Part shown: in pieces, positions 11,167 to 22,699 of the stretch
Layout of the letters: every line of letters starts with the position of its first letter
Numbering within the stretch: position 1 is the stretch's first letter
From: Lampris incognitus
Taxonomy: Eukaryota; Chordata; Actinopteri; Lampriformes; Lampridae
DNA: 64,000 bases
Assembly (NCBI RefSeq): GCF_029633865.1
Contig: NC_079212.1
Span: 84,135,672-84,199,671, forward strand
Reading direction: 5' to 3'
Made by a program: the position numbers and the translations under genes
Notes under the pieces: generated by a model
What the model was told of the DNA's origin: nothing
Databases searched by the model: none
The model's input: the letters and a program-made list of their open reading frames with translations, nothing else

Positions 11167-12156
11167 GTTTTTGTGTATCTTGATGACATTTTAATTTTCT
11201 CTCACTCTCTTGAGGCTCACAGACTCCATGTCAGCCAAGTTCTCCAGCGGCTGCTGGAGAACAAACTTTTTGTCAAAGCAGAGAAATGTGACTTTCACAA
11301 GGACTCAGTATCCTTTTTGGGCTTTATTATCTCTCCCTCCCAGATCGAGATGGACCCCTTGAAACTGAAGGCAGTGCTTGACTGGCCCACCCCTTCCTCG
11401 AGGCGGGCACTCCAGCAGTTCCTGGGGTTCGCAAACTTTTACAGGCGATTTATCAGGGACTACAGTTCCGTGGCTGGCCGGCTCACCACACTCACCTCAA
11501 CTAAGACCCCTTTCCGTTGGAATAAAGGAGCAGAGAGAGCCTTTGCTGATCTCAGACACAGATTCACCCCCGCCCCGATACTCACCATCCCTGACCCTTC
11601 TCGCCAGTTTGTCATTGAAGCTGATGCCTCGGAGTCGGGGGTAGGGGCCATCCTGTCACAGAGATCAGCCACTGATAATAAACTGCACTCTTGCTCTTAC
11701 TTCTCCCACCGTCTCTCTCCAGCAGAGAGGAACTATGACAGAGGTGACCGGGAGCTGCTGGCAGTCAAACTGACTCTGGAGGAGTGGAGGCATTGGCTGG
11801 AGAGGGCTGACCCTCCTTTTCTTGTGTGGATGGACCACAAGAACCTGGAATACCTCCGGACGGCCAAGCGGCTAAATGCTCAGCAAGCCAGATGGTCACT
11901 CTTTTTTTCACGCTTAAATTTTTCTCTCTCATATTGCCCTGGATCCAGAAATGCCAAACCAGATGCCCTCTCAAGGCAATTTTCCTCAGCTCAGGACCCT
12001 AATCCCCCAGAGACTATCCTCCCTCCTCGATGCCTGGTGGAAGCAGCGCTGCTGAGGATGGAGGCCCTGGTCCAGGAGGCTCGGGGTCAGGAACTGCCCC
12101 CAGGAACTCCAGCTAACTGCCTCTTTGTGCCCCTCTCAGTTTGCCCCCAGTGTTGA
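11167..12156 (+). pseudogene. C-terminal RT and RNase H of Gypsy element B
   Basis: Opens with the catalytic YLDD (11176-11187) directly after the MITE, then the RT thumb ([15 protein letters not shown]) and RNase H ([37 protein letters not shown]). Open across about 327 codons. The frame then ends at 12154-12156 and the integrase continues in another frame. Confidence 0.9.
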
Positions 12157-13440
12157 AATGGGGCCACAGCTCCAGTATCGCCTGCCACTCTGGGGCAACC
12201 CGAACCATGGCTTTAATCAAGCAGCGCTTTTGGTGGCCATCCATGAAGAGGGACATTCAGACATTTGTGGCAGCCTGTGATGTCTGCACTAGGAACAAGT
12301 CAGGTAACAGGCCTCCGGCAGGTCTCCTAAGGCCCCTCCCCGTTCCTCACCGCCCCTGGTCACACATTGCCATGAATTTTGTAACGGGGCTCCCAAAGTC
12401 GGATGGCAACACATGCATCTTGACTGTGGTAGACCGCTTCTCTAAAGCTGCTCATTTCATCCCCTTACCTCAATTACCTTCTGCCAAGCAAACTGCTGAG
12501 TTGTTGGTACTTCATATTTTCCGTCTGCATGGTCTCCCCTGTAACATTGTATCTGATCGTGGACCACAGTTCTCTGCTCAGTTCTGGAAGGCCTTCTGCA
12601 AACTAATCGGTGCCTCTCCTATCTTGTCGTCAGGTTTCCACCCCCAGACAAATGGACAGACTGAGCGGGCAAACCAGAAGCTGGAGGTAGCTCTCAGGTG
12701 CATGACATCCCAGGACCCTACATCTTGGAGCAAGACGCTTCGCTGGGTGGAGTATGCCCACAACTCCTTGCCCACCTCTGCCACTGGCCTCTCCCCCTTC
12801 CACTGTTGTCTGGGCTACCAACCCCCCCCTCTTCCCCTCTCAAGAGGAGGAGGCTTCAGTTCCCTCAGCTCAGGCCTTTGTGGGCCGCTGCAAGAGAACC
12901 TGATCTCGGGCCAGGACCCAGCTCTTGCGTTTGATTGATGCCTTCAAGAAACAGGCGGATAGGCATCGCTCTGCAGCTCCAGTGTACAAGGTAGGCCAGA
13001 GAGTAATGCTCTCTTCACGCGATCTACCTCTCAAGTCCCCATGCCGCAAGCTGAACGCCAGATTCATTGGACCATTCACCATCTCCAAGGTTATCAACCC
13101 CTGTTTGGTCCAACTTACCTTGCCTCTGACCATGCGTCGTATTAATCCTACCTTCCGTGTTTCTCAAGTTAAACCCCTTGTCTTGAGTCCCCTATCACCA
13201 CCCCCAAGACCCCCTCCCCCTCCCAGGATTGTTGATGGAGGCGAGGTGTTTTTGGTGAGAAGGCTCCTGAAGGCCCGGCGGCGAGGTAGGGCATTCCAGT
13301 ACCTGGTTGACTGGGAGGGCTACAACCCAGAGGAGCGCTGCTGGGTTCCTGCCAGGTTAATTGTGGACCACACCCTGATCTCTGACTTTCACCGACAGCA
13401 CCCTGAGATCGTGCCTGGGACGCCTAGTGGCGTCCGTAGG
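12141..13440 (+). pseudogene. Integrase with C-terminal chromodomain, Gypsy element B
   Basis: The HHCC zinc-binding domain ([20 protein letters not shown] ... [10 protein letters not shown]) leads into the catalytic core. The second Asp (VSDRGPQFS) and the Glu (NGQTERANQ) are present, but the first catalytic Asp, normally in a LDFVTGLP motif, reads Asn (AMNFVTGLP). After a frameshift near 12925 the SH3-like domain and a chromodomain follow ([20 protein letters not shown]). Chromodomain integrases define chromoviruses, which target heterochromatin marks. Confidence 0.88.
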
Positions 13441-13841
13441 AGAGGGGGTACTGTCAGTCCGGCTGAACTAGCCTGCTACTACATGCCGTGCATGCTAGGC
13501 CAGGTTTTCCCTTCTGCCCTGCCTCCTGGTTGATGGACAGATAAGACAGCCCACAAACAGCTCCTGCTCTACCACACCTGCTGCCACTCTCCTCGTCAGC
13601 CATGGCTTTTTAAGCCATGCCAGGAGCTACACTCCTTGCTAGATTGTTGCGTCGGTCGGAGAGAGATCTTGCTCATGCCTGCTACTTTTTGACTCCTGAT
13701 TTTCGACCCATGCCTGTTTCTGGACTGTGTTTTCGCTGGTTGTCTTGGACACTTTGCCCAGCCTTGTCTCTTGTCGCCAATCTCTGCCTGTTTAGCCAAG
13801 TGAGTCTGCCTGATCCCTGCCTGTACCTGTGCTGTGTTCCC
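13441..13841 (+). repeat. Polypurine tract and truncated 3' LTR of Gypsy element B
   Basis: AGAGGGGGTAC precedes the LTR start TGTCAGTCC at 13452. The LTR matches 8257 onward for about 390 bp and then stops abruptly at GTGTTCCC, where remains of the older element resume. About 300 bp of LTR and part of the host element are missing, so a deletion spans this junction. Confidence 0.85.
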
Positions 13842-14338
13842 TGTCAATCCACTTGGGACAGCTGAGGTTGTAGAGGACTTAGTACCTGTAACCGAGGACT
13901 AGCTTTCCTGACACTCACCCTGTAGCTCACTTTGATGTAGGCCCTTCAGACTTAGTGCCTCCTGTACTATGCAGGTCAAGCAGGGAGAGGAAGCCTACTG
14001 ACCATTTGACTTATGGCAGACTGGTAGTGCAGAGCAGGAACGGTGTAGTAGCATCACGGCATTGTGGGGTTCACCTAGCAACTTTACAGACTTCATATTT
14101 CCTTGATAATTACAATAGTTCTCATGCCTGGTGTGTAACTCACAAGCTCTATGTAACACCTGTACACATAGGCCTTCACTTGTGCCATGCACTACGCCTG
14201 CCATTACACCCATAGTCAGTTTTTGAGTACGACACTATGTTTGTTGTTTTGTTTGTTTGATTTGTTTCATTGGTTTGTTTCATCTTATGACGTATGTGAC
14301 CCAGCAGGAGGGCATGCTGTATATTTGGTGGGGGGAGA
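13842..14338 (+). pseudogene. Pol C-terminus remnant and polypurine tract of the PNMA-type Gypsy element
   Basis: One frame reads VLCRSSRERKPTDHLTYG, the basic tail found at the end of Gypsy polyproteins, followed by non-coding sequence and a purine run GGTGGGGGGAGAG at 14326-14338. I assign it to the PNMA-type element because it resumes on the far side of element B. That link is inference, since the intervening RNase H and integrase are gone. Confidence 0.55.
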
Positions 14339-14786
14339 GTGTAAGGACCTGTAAAATATGATTAATGCACACTATATGTATTTTTTCTCCTGTATGTCCT
14401 GTATTTTTTTGTCCAGTTACTACATTCATCAGGATGCTTTGCAGTGTACAGATTCCCGCTGTTGAGGTGAAATTTTGTAAAGAGCCAATCATAATTTGTT
14501 AATGCACTGTAGCCGCAAAATCGCGGAGGAATCTGGGAGTCTGAGTTGACACTCTAGAGAGGGAGGTGACTTCTCCTACTGCTCTGCGCCACTGTTGTTG
14601 TGTTTTTGTGGAGACGAAGTATAACGTATCTTTGTGTACATAGGCCCACAAGTGTAAAACAGTGTTGGTCTCTTGGAGCATCCTTCCTCCTCGTGCGTTT
14701 TTCTTGGACCGTGATTTTGAGTTTCGCAGTGTTTATTCAAGTAACGCTATTTAGCTAGCTACTGGTGTTCACTAACTGGCTAGCTG
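14339..14786 (+). repeat. Putative 3' LTR of the PNMA-type element
   Basis: Starts TGTAAGGACC directly after the polypurine tract. The right edge is set only by the start of the duplicated segment at 14787. I could not match it to the region before 4658, so LTR status is uncertain. Confidence 0.4.
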
Positions 14787-15055
14787 GCGCTACAAGTTAG
14801 CACTGCGGGACCCTTACAAGTTTGCTAACCGCGGCGAGCTAGTTGTTTCCCTTCAGAGGGATCTTCTGAGTTCGTGAGGAGGGGCAGGCTTGATCACCTC
14901 CTTGGTGGCGGTGCTCACTGGACTTGCTTCGGCTGCTAGCCAGGAGGCAGCTGTAGGGTGACGGTTCCCAGGCTCCTGGACTGAGTGGGGGCGCGTGGCA
15001 CGTGTGAGTGGCCTACACTTGCACTGACAGTCATACACACACACACAGTTTGCAC
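14787..15055. repeat. Duplicated segment, copy B (partner at 2455-2717)
   Basis: Same orientation as copy A, about 88-90% identical, with a 10-bp deletion near 14885 and a short CA expansion near 15035. Like copy A it begins right after an LTR-like sequence. Confidence 0.7.
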
Positions 15056-15279
15056 CCTATAGCTATAGACCTCGCTCTAACGGATTCGGACTTTGGTAGC
15101 CAGGCGCACGCACGTCGTCACAACAACCCCCACCTGAGATTCCCCTGTTATCATCCCTGTGGCAGTGTTGTTTATTTACCTGCATTAAAGTTGCCTGCGG
15201 GTTTTTTCGGTGCTCTGTGTCCATCAGTCCTTTGGGTTTCACTACACTGGTCTCTGGTCCTCATTCGTGATACGTAACA
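15056..15279 (+). repeat. 5' LTR end of Gypsy element C
   Basis: The last 24 bp (GTCCTCATTCGTGATACGTAACA region, ending 15279) recur at 19697-19719 after the integrase, which identifies an LTR terminus. Gag starts 20 bp later. The left edge is unknown. Confidence 0.5.
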
Positions 15280-15298
15280 AGAGAACGTCGAAGCCAGA

Positions 15299-16466
15299 AT
15301 GAGCCAAAGTGAACCCAAGGGGCAGGCGCTCGCTCAGGGAGCTATAGCCCCTAAGCCACAGAACCCTATAGTTCTCGAGGCAGTGGTAAAGGATCACAGC
15401 CCTCAACTTACCCAACTCCATTCTGAGCTTAGCACTGCCTTCTCCCAGATCACTGGAGAAATCAGTGGGCTCCAGGCTAACTCGCGTACCTCAGGAAGCA
15501 CCCTTGCTTCACTCTCTGCGCAGATCGCTGCTCTGACAGTGGCAGTGTCCAAGATCAGCGATCATCCTGCTCTGACCCCAGTCTCTGACCCCAGCCTAGC
15601 TCCAGCTCCCAGTCCCTCAGAGCCTCCCTCCCATCAATCATATCACGATCCCTGTGTTGAGCCTAACCTCCTCTGTCCTAAAGCCTTCGGTGGGGAGTTA
15701 CGAGCAGTGCAGAGGTTTTCTCGGTCAGTGTGAACTCCTGTTCAAACACCAGCCAGCCAGGTATAGGACGGGGGAGGCTAAGGTAGCCGTGGTGATATCC
15801 CTGTTGACTGGCAGAGCCCTCAGTTGAGCAATGGCGGTGGTTGGCCATCACGAACCGTTCTCCACCAACTATGATGCCTTCCGCCGCGAATTCCGTTTCG
15901 TGTTCGATCACCCAGTGGACGGGGAAGACGCAGCTGGCCGCCTCCATTCTATCCAGCAGGGAGCTAGGTCAGTGGCAGACTACACCCTGGAGGTTAGGAT
16001 ACTGGTGGCTAACAGTGGGTGGGACGACAAAGTGCTTAAGAGCCCATACAGGAGTGGTCTCAGCGATTCCATCAAGGATCTCATTGTTAGAGACTGGCCC
16101 TCTTCCTTCAATGAGCTCGTCAATCTCACTCTCCGGATGGACAAACGGTTGCGGGAGTGGCGTCTGGAGCACGCTCAATGCGCCGTAGTCTCCCATTGAC
16201 CTACCCCAGCCCGAACTACCAGCGGGTCCCCTGTTCCAGCGTCCCGCAGCCACTCTCCGCCCTCTCAGTACCCCATGTTACCCCCGGCATCATCTACACC
16301 CAGATCAGAGCAGGAGCCTATGCAGTTGGGTCGGTCACAGCTTCCACCGGCGGAGTGGGAGTAGAGGATGCGTGACCGACTCTGCCTCTACTGTGAGAAG
16401 TCGGGCCATTACATCCGAGTCTGCCCAACTCGCCCAAAAAGACCAGACTCACTAGTGGGGGGTGTC
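15299..16466 (+). pseudogene. Gag of Gypsy element C with zinc knuckle, broken
   Basis: ATG at 15299 opens MSQSEPKGQALAQGAIAPK. A coiled-coil region is followed by a proline/serine linker. A frameshift near 15710 and a stop near 15829 separate it from the capsid part (FVFDHPVDGEDAAGRLHSIQ...LSDSIKDLIVRDWPSSFNEL). A CCHC knuckle (CLYCEKSGHYIRVC) lies at about 16382-16423 in yet another frame. The order matches the gag of element B, but the sequence is a different family. Confidence 0.82.
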
Positions 16467-17774
16467 CTAATGAACATTACCACCCTGCCCCAGTCCAAAA
16501 AAAGAGCACAACCGGTTGTTTCCTGTCACTCTCACCTGGGATAAGGAATCACTTTCTATCAGTGCACTTTCTATCAGTGTTAGATTCGGGGGCGGACGAG
16601 TGTTTGATTGACATCTCGCTGGCCCAGCAAGCCGGCATTCCATTCGTCCCCCTTGACACCCCCTCACAGCCCAAGCCTTAGACAGTCGTTCACTCGGTAG
16701 GATTAAGCACAGCACAGCTTCTCTCACGCTCACTCTTTGGGGTAATCACATAGAGACTGCGCGTTTTTTTTGGTCTTGCATGCCCATGCAGCGCCCCTAT
16801 TGTTAGAGAGGCACGAGCCCCACATATCATGGTCCACTGGGCGGATATTGGGTTGGAGTGTTGCGTGTCATGCCAACTGCCTTCGCTCCGCTCTCTCTCT
16901 GTCCAGTGGCCCCAGCCCCATGCTCTCTCCCCTGGATCTCACTGGTGTACCCTCTGTCTATCACGATTTAGCTCCCGTGTTTAGCAAAGTCACTTTGCAC
17001 TTTCACTTCCCCCTCACCGTCCCTGTGATGCACCCTAGACCTCCTTCCCGGGGCTGCCCCTCCCACCGGTCAGTCTTATAACCTCTCGGTCCCAGAGAAG
17101 GAGTGTATGCGCAATTATATCACAGAGTCCCTGGCCTCAGGAATCATAAGGCCCTCGTTGTCCCCGGTTGCAGCGGGCTTTTTTTTTGTGGCAAAGAAGG
17201 ATGGCAGCCTGAGGCCCTGTATAGATTATCGTCAGTTAAATTACATCACTGTTAAAAATAAGTATCCACTCCTCCTTATGAGTTTCACTTTCAAGCCACT
17301 CACTCACGCCACGGTGTTCACTAAATTAGACCTACGCAGTGCGCACCATTTGGTGCGTATTCGAGAGGGTGACGAATGGAAGACGAAATGCACCTAGGGC
17401 ATTTCGAATACTTTGTCACGCCCTTTGGCCTCACCAATGCCCCGGCCGTCTTCCAAGCGCTGGTCAGCGACGTGTTGCAGGACGTGCTTAACACGTTCGT
17501 GGTGGTATACCTGGATGACATCCTCGTGTTCTCCAGGGCAGAGGAGGAACACCACCAGCACATCCGCCTGGTCTTCCAACGGCTGCTGGAGAACAGTCTG
17601 TTTGTGAAGGCCGAGAAATGCGTGTTCCGCTCCGCCTCCATGGAATTTCTCGGCCACATTGTGGAGAAGGGGCACACCGGCACTGACCCCAGGAAGATCG
17701 GAGCGGTGGAGGAGTGGGCGCGGCCTACCGACAGGATGCAACTCCGGTGCTTCCTCGGGTTCGCCAACTTTTAG
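16467..17774 (+). pseudogene. Protease and reverse transcriptase of Gypsy element C, broken
   Basis: A degraded protease with LDSGADECLIDI (Asp-Ser-Gly kept) around 16580-16620, then stops. RT restarts at 17107 ([47 protein letters not shown]), shifts frame near 17390, and goes on through [17 protein letters not shown] and YLDD (17508-17519) to a TAG at 17772 inside the FLGFANF.RRF block. Confidence 0.85.
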
Positions 17775-18345
17775 CGGCGCTTCATCAGGGGGTTCAGCCG
17801 AGTGGCCGCCCCGAGTGGCCACTTTCTCGGCCTTGAAGGGACTGTTTACGACAGCTCCGGTGCTCACTCACCCTGACCCGTCTAAGCAGTTCATCGTGGA
17901 GGTAGCTGCGTTGGACACGGGCATCGGAGCCGTCCTCTCCCAGCAGTCGGAGGAGGACCAAAGAGTCCACTCGTGTGCCTTTCTCTCCCGGCGTTTCAGC
18001 CCAGCAGAGAGGAATTATGACCTCGGCAAAAGGGAGTTGCTGGCAGTCCATAGCGCCCCGGAGGAGTGGAGACACTGGTTAGAGGGAGCGAAGCAGCCAT
18101 TCGTTGCGTGGTCTGACCACAAGAATCTGACCTACATGCAAATGGCGAAGAGGCTTAACCACCGGCAGGTGCACTGGGCTCTCTTTTTCAGCTGGTTCGA
18201 CTTCACCCTCACCTACTGCCCGGGTTCCAAGAACATCAGGGCAGACGCCCTCTCCCGCCTGTTTCCAGAGGGGTCCCCTGACGCACCGGATACCCCTGAC
18301 ACCCCCCCCCCCAGCCCGGGTGGCACCTGGGCTATCAAATCGGTG
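17775..18345 (+). pseudogene. RNase H of Gypsy element C, catalytic Asp lost
   Basis: Open frame with [53 protein letters not shown] and [13 protein letters not shown]. In the first block the catalytic Asp of the usual EVDAS reads Ala (EVAAL), so the RNase H could not be active even if the frame were mended. Confidence 0.85.
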
Positions 18346-18389
18346 GTGAGAAGAGCTCAGCATGCCCAGCCCGACCCAGGCAATGGACC

Positions 18390-19690
18390 CCGGAATCGCC
18401 TACTTGTGCTGTCCACCGTCTGGTCCCAGGTGCTGGAGTGGAGGCACTCCAGCCGGTTCGCCTGTCATCCCAGCGTCCACCGGACAGTGGCCCTCATCCG
18501 CAGACGCTTCTGGTGGCCCACTATGGAGGGGGACACAAAAGAGTTCGTGGCCGCCTGCCCCACCTGTGCCCACAGTAAGGCTACCCATCGCCCGCCGGCG
18601 GGTCTCCTGTGCCCCCTCCCTGTCCCCAGTCGACCTTAGTCACACATTGCCTTGGACTTTGTAACTGGCCTCCCCATGTCCCAAGATAATGATACTATCT
18701 TGACCATTGTTGACCGGTTCTCTAAGGCTGTCCATTTTGTCAACCTTCCCAAGCTCCCCTCTGCGGCTGAGATGGCGGACCTCCTCGTCTCCCATGTTAT
18801 CCGTCTCCATGGGATCCCTCAGGACATTGTCTCCGACCGTGATCCCCAGTTCACTTCTAAGGTGTGGCAGGCCTTCTGTAAGGGGATTGGGGCCACGGTC
18901 AGTCTCTCCTCCGGATACCACCCCCAGACCAATGGGCAGGCGGAGCGGGCCAACCAAGCCCTGGAGGCAGCCTTGCGTTGCATCACCACCAGCAACCCTG
19001 CCTCCTGGAGCAAGTACCTACCCTGGGTGGAGTATTCCCTGAACACCATGGAGCGTTCTGCTACCGGTTTGTCCCCCTTTGGGTGCTCGCTAGGTTACCA
19101 ACCCCCTCTGTTTCCCTGTCAGGAGTTGGAGGTAGTGGTCCCATCCATCAGGGCCCATCTCTGCCGGTGCCGTCGCATCTGGAAGACTGCCTGGGCCGCT
19201 ATGTTGTGGGCCACAGAGTGGTCCCAGCGTGGCGCCAACGGGCGGAGAGTGCCAGCCCTGGCCTATCATCCTGGCCAGAGGGTGTGGCTACTGACCCGGG
19301 ACCTCCCCCTCCCAAGACTCTCCCGGAAGCTGGCCTCTCGCTACGTCGGTCCCTACACCAGTGACCGCATCATCAACCCCTCCGTGGTACATCTCCTCCT
19401 CCCTGCCTCACTTAAGATCCATCCTGTGTTTCATGTCTCTCACCTCAAACCCGTAGCCTCCAGCCCCGTCTCCCCCTGTCCAAGCTCCTCTGCCTCCCAG
19501 GGTCCTCCATGGTGGTGATTGGTCTGGGACGTCAACCAACTGCTCGCCGTTCGCCGCCAGGGCCGGGGTTACCAATACCTGTGGACTGGGTTGGTTACGG
19601 GCCCGAGGATCACAGCTGGGTGCCCCAATCCTACCTGGCCAACCCTGCACTCCTGAAGGAGTTCTATCGGGCCCACCCCAACACCATCGG
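18390..19690 (+). pseudogene. Integrase and chromodomain of Gypsy element C
   Basis: The zinc-binding part ([20 protein letters not shown] ... CPTCAHSK) is followed by a TAG at about 18638. The core retains all three acidic residues ([28 protein letters not shown]). The SH3-like part ([16 protein letters not shown]) and, after a frameshift near 19510, a chromodomain tail (VDWVGYGPEDHSWVPQSYL) close the element. Confidence 0.87.
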
Positions 19691-19696
19691 ACGGTC

Positions 19697-19719
19697 GTCC
19701 TCATTCGTGATACATAACA
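19697..19719 (+). repeat. Residual 3' LTR end of Gypsy element C
   Basis: These 23 bp equal the last bases of the 5' LTR with one or two differences. The rest of the 3' LTR is missing, so an internal deletion joined the chromodomain end to the last bases of the LTR. Confidence 0.65.
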
Positions 19720-19779
19720 GGCGTTCTTTCTTCCTTTTTAGCCACTTTATTTTGTCCTTGTACAGTTACAGTGACCGTG

Positions 19780-20406
19780 TTCTCTGCATGTAACCATCCT
19801 ATAGGAGCAGTGGGCAGCTGCAGCGCCCTGGGACCAACTCGAAAGTTGTTGATACACAACTCTGTCGTACTTTAGAAAAGAATGGAAGATTAGAGACTGG
19901 TCGGTAGTTATTAAGAGACCCTGTATTGAGGTGTGGTTTCTTAAGTAGAGGTTTGACCATAGCTGTCTTAAAACAGCTGGGAACAGTGCCAGTATCAAGT
20001 GATAAATTAATGATGAAGCATTGTAGGTCCCAGTAAAAATTTTTGCTGGTAAGAGGCCAAGTAGGCAAACAGTTGGTTTAGACGCTGACACGAGCTTAGT
20101 CAAAGTGTCAAGAGAGATAGTCTCAAAAGCTATAATAACAGGGACTACCAGTGACTCGTGTAGATATGAATTTGGTAAGACAGGATCTGCAGGAGTAGCT
20201 GAAGCTTCAGAGCTAATGTTGTTTAAGATCTCATCAACCTTATTGCAGAAAAAGTCTAGAAACTCATGGGCCGTGAATGGTGAGCAGCTAATAGACGGCT
20301 GCTTTTTAGTAAGTTTAGCTACAGTGTCAAAAGAGAAATCTGGGATTATGTTTATTAATATTGATGAAGCGAGAGAGATACGCTGCTTTTGCAGCAGATA
20401 AATCAA
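19780..20406 (-). pseudogene. L2/CR1-clade LINE reverse transcriptase fragment
   Basis: On the minus strand a frame reads HEFLDFFCNKVDEI and [15 protein letters not shown]; after a frameshift near 20000 it goes on as [20 protein letters not shown] and [14 protein letters not shown]. These are the linker and first RT blocks of L2/Rex1-like LINEs of fish. The YADD block is absent and both ends are truncated. Confidence 0.75.
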
Positions 20407-20584
20407 ACTTGTATTTCAGTAAACACTCATGCCACGATAAGTATAAAAAAAAACTTCCAATTTTAGTAATTAGTCATTGCGTACTACTAGACTTGCAATT
20501 GTTCTATCATTTAGATTGTGTCAGATTTTGTTAGAATATGAGACTGTATCATGTTTATTCCAAGAATGAATTGTACGATCACAA

Positions 20585-20890
20585 TGAAGATGAAGATGAT
20601 GATTTACTTTAGTGATCCCCATGGGGAACTTCATCCTCTGCATTTACCAGCCTATTGTACAGGAGCAGTGGGCAGCTGCAGCACCTGGGGACCAACTCCA
20701 GTTCGTCTTTCAATTGCCTTGCTCAGGGGCACAGGCAGGAGTATTAACCCTAACATGCATGTCTTTTTGATGGTGGGAGGAAACCCACGCAGACATGGGG
20801 AGAACATGCAAAGTCCACACAGAAAGGACCTGGGACAGCCTGGGGTTCGAATCCAGGACCTTCTTGCTGTGAGGCAACAGTGACAAACTG
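20585..20890. repeat. Dispersed fish repeat with TGATCCCCATGGGGAA start
   Basis: The same sequence family occurs at 47455-47580 and 47765-48135 (GAGCAGTGGGCAGCTGCAGC, AACATGCAAACTCCACACAG, TTCGAACCCAGGACCTTCTT). It looks like a LINE tail or related non-coding repeat. No reading frame. Confidence 0.7.
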
Positions 20891-22554
20891 GGTTTCAAAC
20901 AATACCTACAGGACAGGGGCTACTTGAGGACTTGGTTGGGAAACAGTACCATGCATTATATGACAAAGAGTTAGCAAGTCAGCAGCAGAGTGCAGTCATA
21001 GTAGACAATGGGTTTGGTTGAGTAATGAAAGTGGTGCACTCTAGTCATTCCTTCTACACCTACGCAAATCCAACTGTTCTATAAATAAAAGGTATTGTCC
21101 AGTGTTACAGGTATGATATATTTTGCAGCTTGTGTCGGTCTCACTATGCTTCACAGAACTCACGTGCTTACGGCTTGTGACAAGGACAAAAAAGGTCCTT
21201 CCATACTCACGTCTGGTCACAGTCCTGAGTTAACATGTGTGGTTGTGGTGATGAAGAATGAAACGTGTGGTTGTGGCGATGAAGAACAGAAATTGCTCCA
21301 AGCTCAACGTAAATGAATTCTTCATATGGGAATCATGGATAAAGAAGGTATAAAAAGAGGGACATCTCCCTCCACTTTTTGTAATCCCAGGGTTATGTCA
21401 CTTTTCCTTTGGCACCTTGAGCATGCTATCTAACACAGTTAATGGACTTGGTATGCTCTTATACATCGTATTCAATGGTGCATCCAAACAATATCCACAG
21501 TGGTACTCAAACATGTTCCATGAGGGGCTGAGTATGCAGGTTCTCATTTCAGCCGGACTGGGCGATACTGACAAAATCAAATATCACCATATTTTTGACC
21601 GAATACCTCAATATCAATCATATGAGAATATTTTTGGGATGATGATTGGCAATTTCATAAAATTACACACCCAAAAGTAGTAGTAGTAGATGAGCAGTAA
21701 TGTGTATATGATGACCGAGTAGGCAGAGAGGTTCATTGTTCAGGTCACTCAGCTAAAACCGTTCAACAAGTTCAGAAAACTGTATCACTTTATTGTAATG
21801 AAGCCTTTAGGAAAAAGGAAAGACAAAAGTTAAGTTATATCACAATATTAAAACTAAAACCTGACTAGTCTAATATCTCGATGAATATTGTATTGATACG
21901 TTGCCCAACTCCACTCCAACCCCAGCTGATTTCTCTGGTTGGTCCTCTATAGAGTGCTGGTCAGTGAGATCAGCTGGTGTGGAGTCCAGCTGGAATTAAA
22001 ACCTGCATACTCTTGTCCCTCCATGGCGTATGACTGAGTACATATGCACTAAACCTTTCGTTTCCAAACTGGACCCTGGAGACCCACAAATCCACAGACA
22101 AAGGTGAATGTAATTAACTACCTGGCAGAGCAGAAAACCAGCGGTACTGGGGGTCCCTGAGGACCTGACTGAGAACCACTGTTCTAGACTAATGGGTGGC
22201 TTGCTAAAATTCTTCAGTCTCGTGACTGACTGGCCTCCGTTGGTTGTGTATCTGTATCAGATAGTGTAGTGGTTATAGGGATACATAATTCCCCTTATTG
22301 AGCTAGTAGGAACGTTTGTTTACAGCTGCTGTTTTCTCGGTTCGTGTTTACAGTGATACACTTCCGCTGCGCGGGTTTTTGGTGGTTGTTATGGTGAAGG
22401 AATAAATGGTGCACGTTGTGTAGCGGAAAGAGAAAGTTGTCACGACTCCTGATTGAGCTCCTCTACAATATGATGTTTTACTGTGCTGATGGAGGTTTCA
22501 GTAACCACTGACCGTCATCACGCCGTTATGTACTGGAACACACTTCCGCATCTG
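20891..22554. other. Non-coding stretch with MITE fragments
   Basis: 20900-20960 is one end of the hAT MITE found whole at 34537. 21548-21910 starts GGGCGATACTGAC and ends GTTGCCCAACTC and may be a decayed hAT MITE. 22065-22190 has GGTCCCTGAGGACCTGACTGAGAACC-type ends typical of another hAT MITE. Otherwise nothing recognisable. Confidence 0.4.
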
Positions 22555-22690
22555 TAAATGGAAATATGGGTACCACAACCATATTTGCATATGAAACTGG
22601 TGGTTGGTTTCGGTCGTTATACGTCTGTCGCCATTTTACAATGCTGCAATTGCAACATTCCCTGGTGCTCTGTGAATAGTACACACGGCC
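22555..22690 (+). repeat. Penelope-like element fragment, circularly permuted
   Basis: Two blocks shared with 34261-34410 occur here in the opposite order: first TTTGCATATGAAACTGGT...CGGTCGTTAT, then GCCATTTTACAATGCTG...GTGAATAGTACACA. Confidence 0.6.
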
Positions 22691-22699
22691 TTCCATGAT

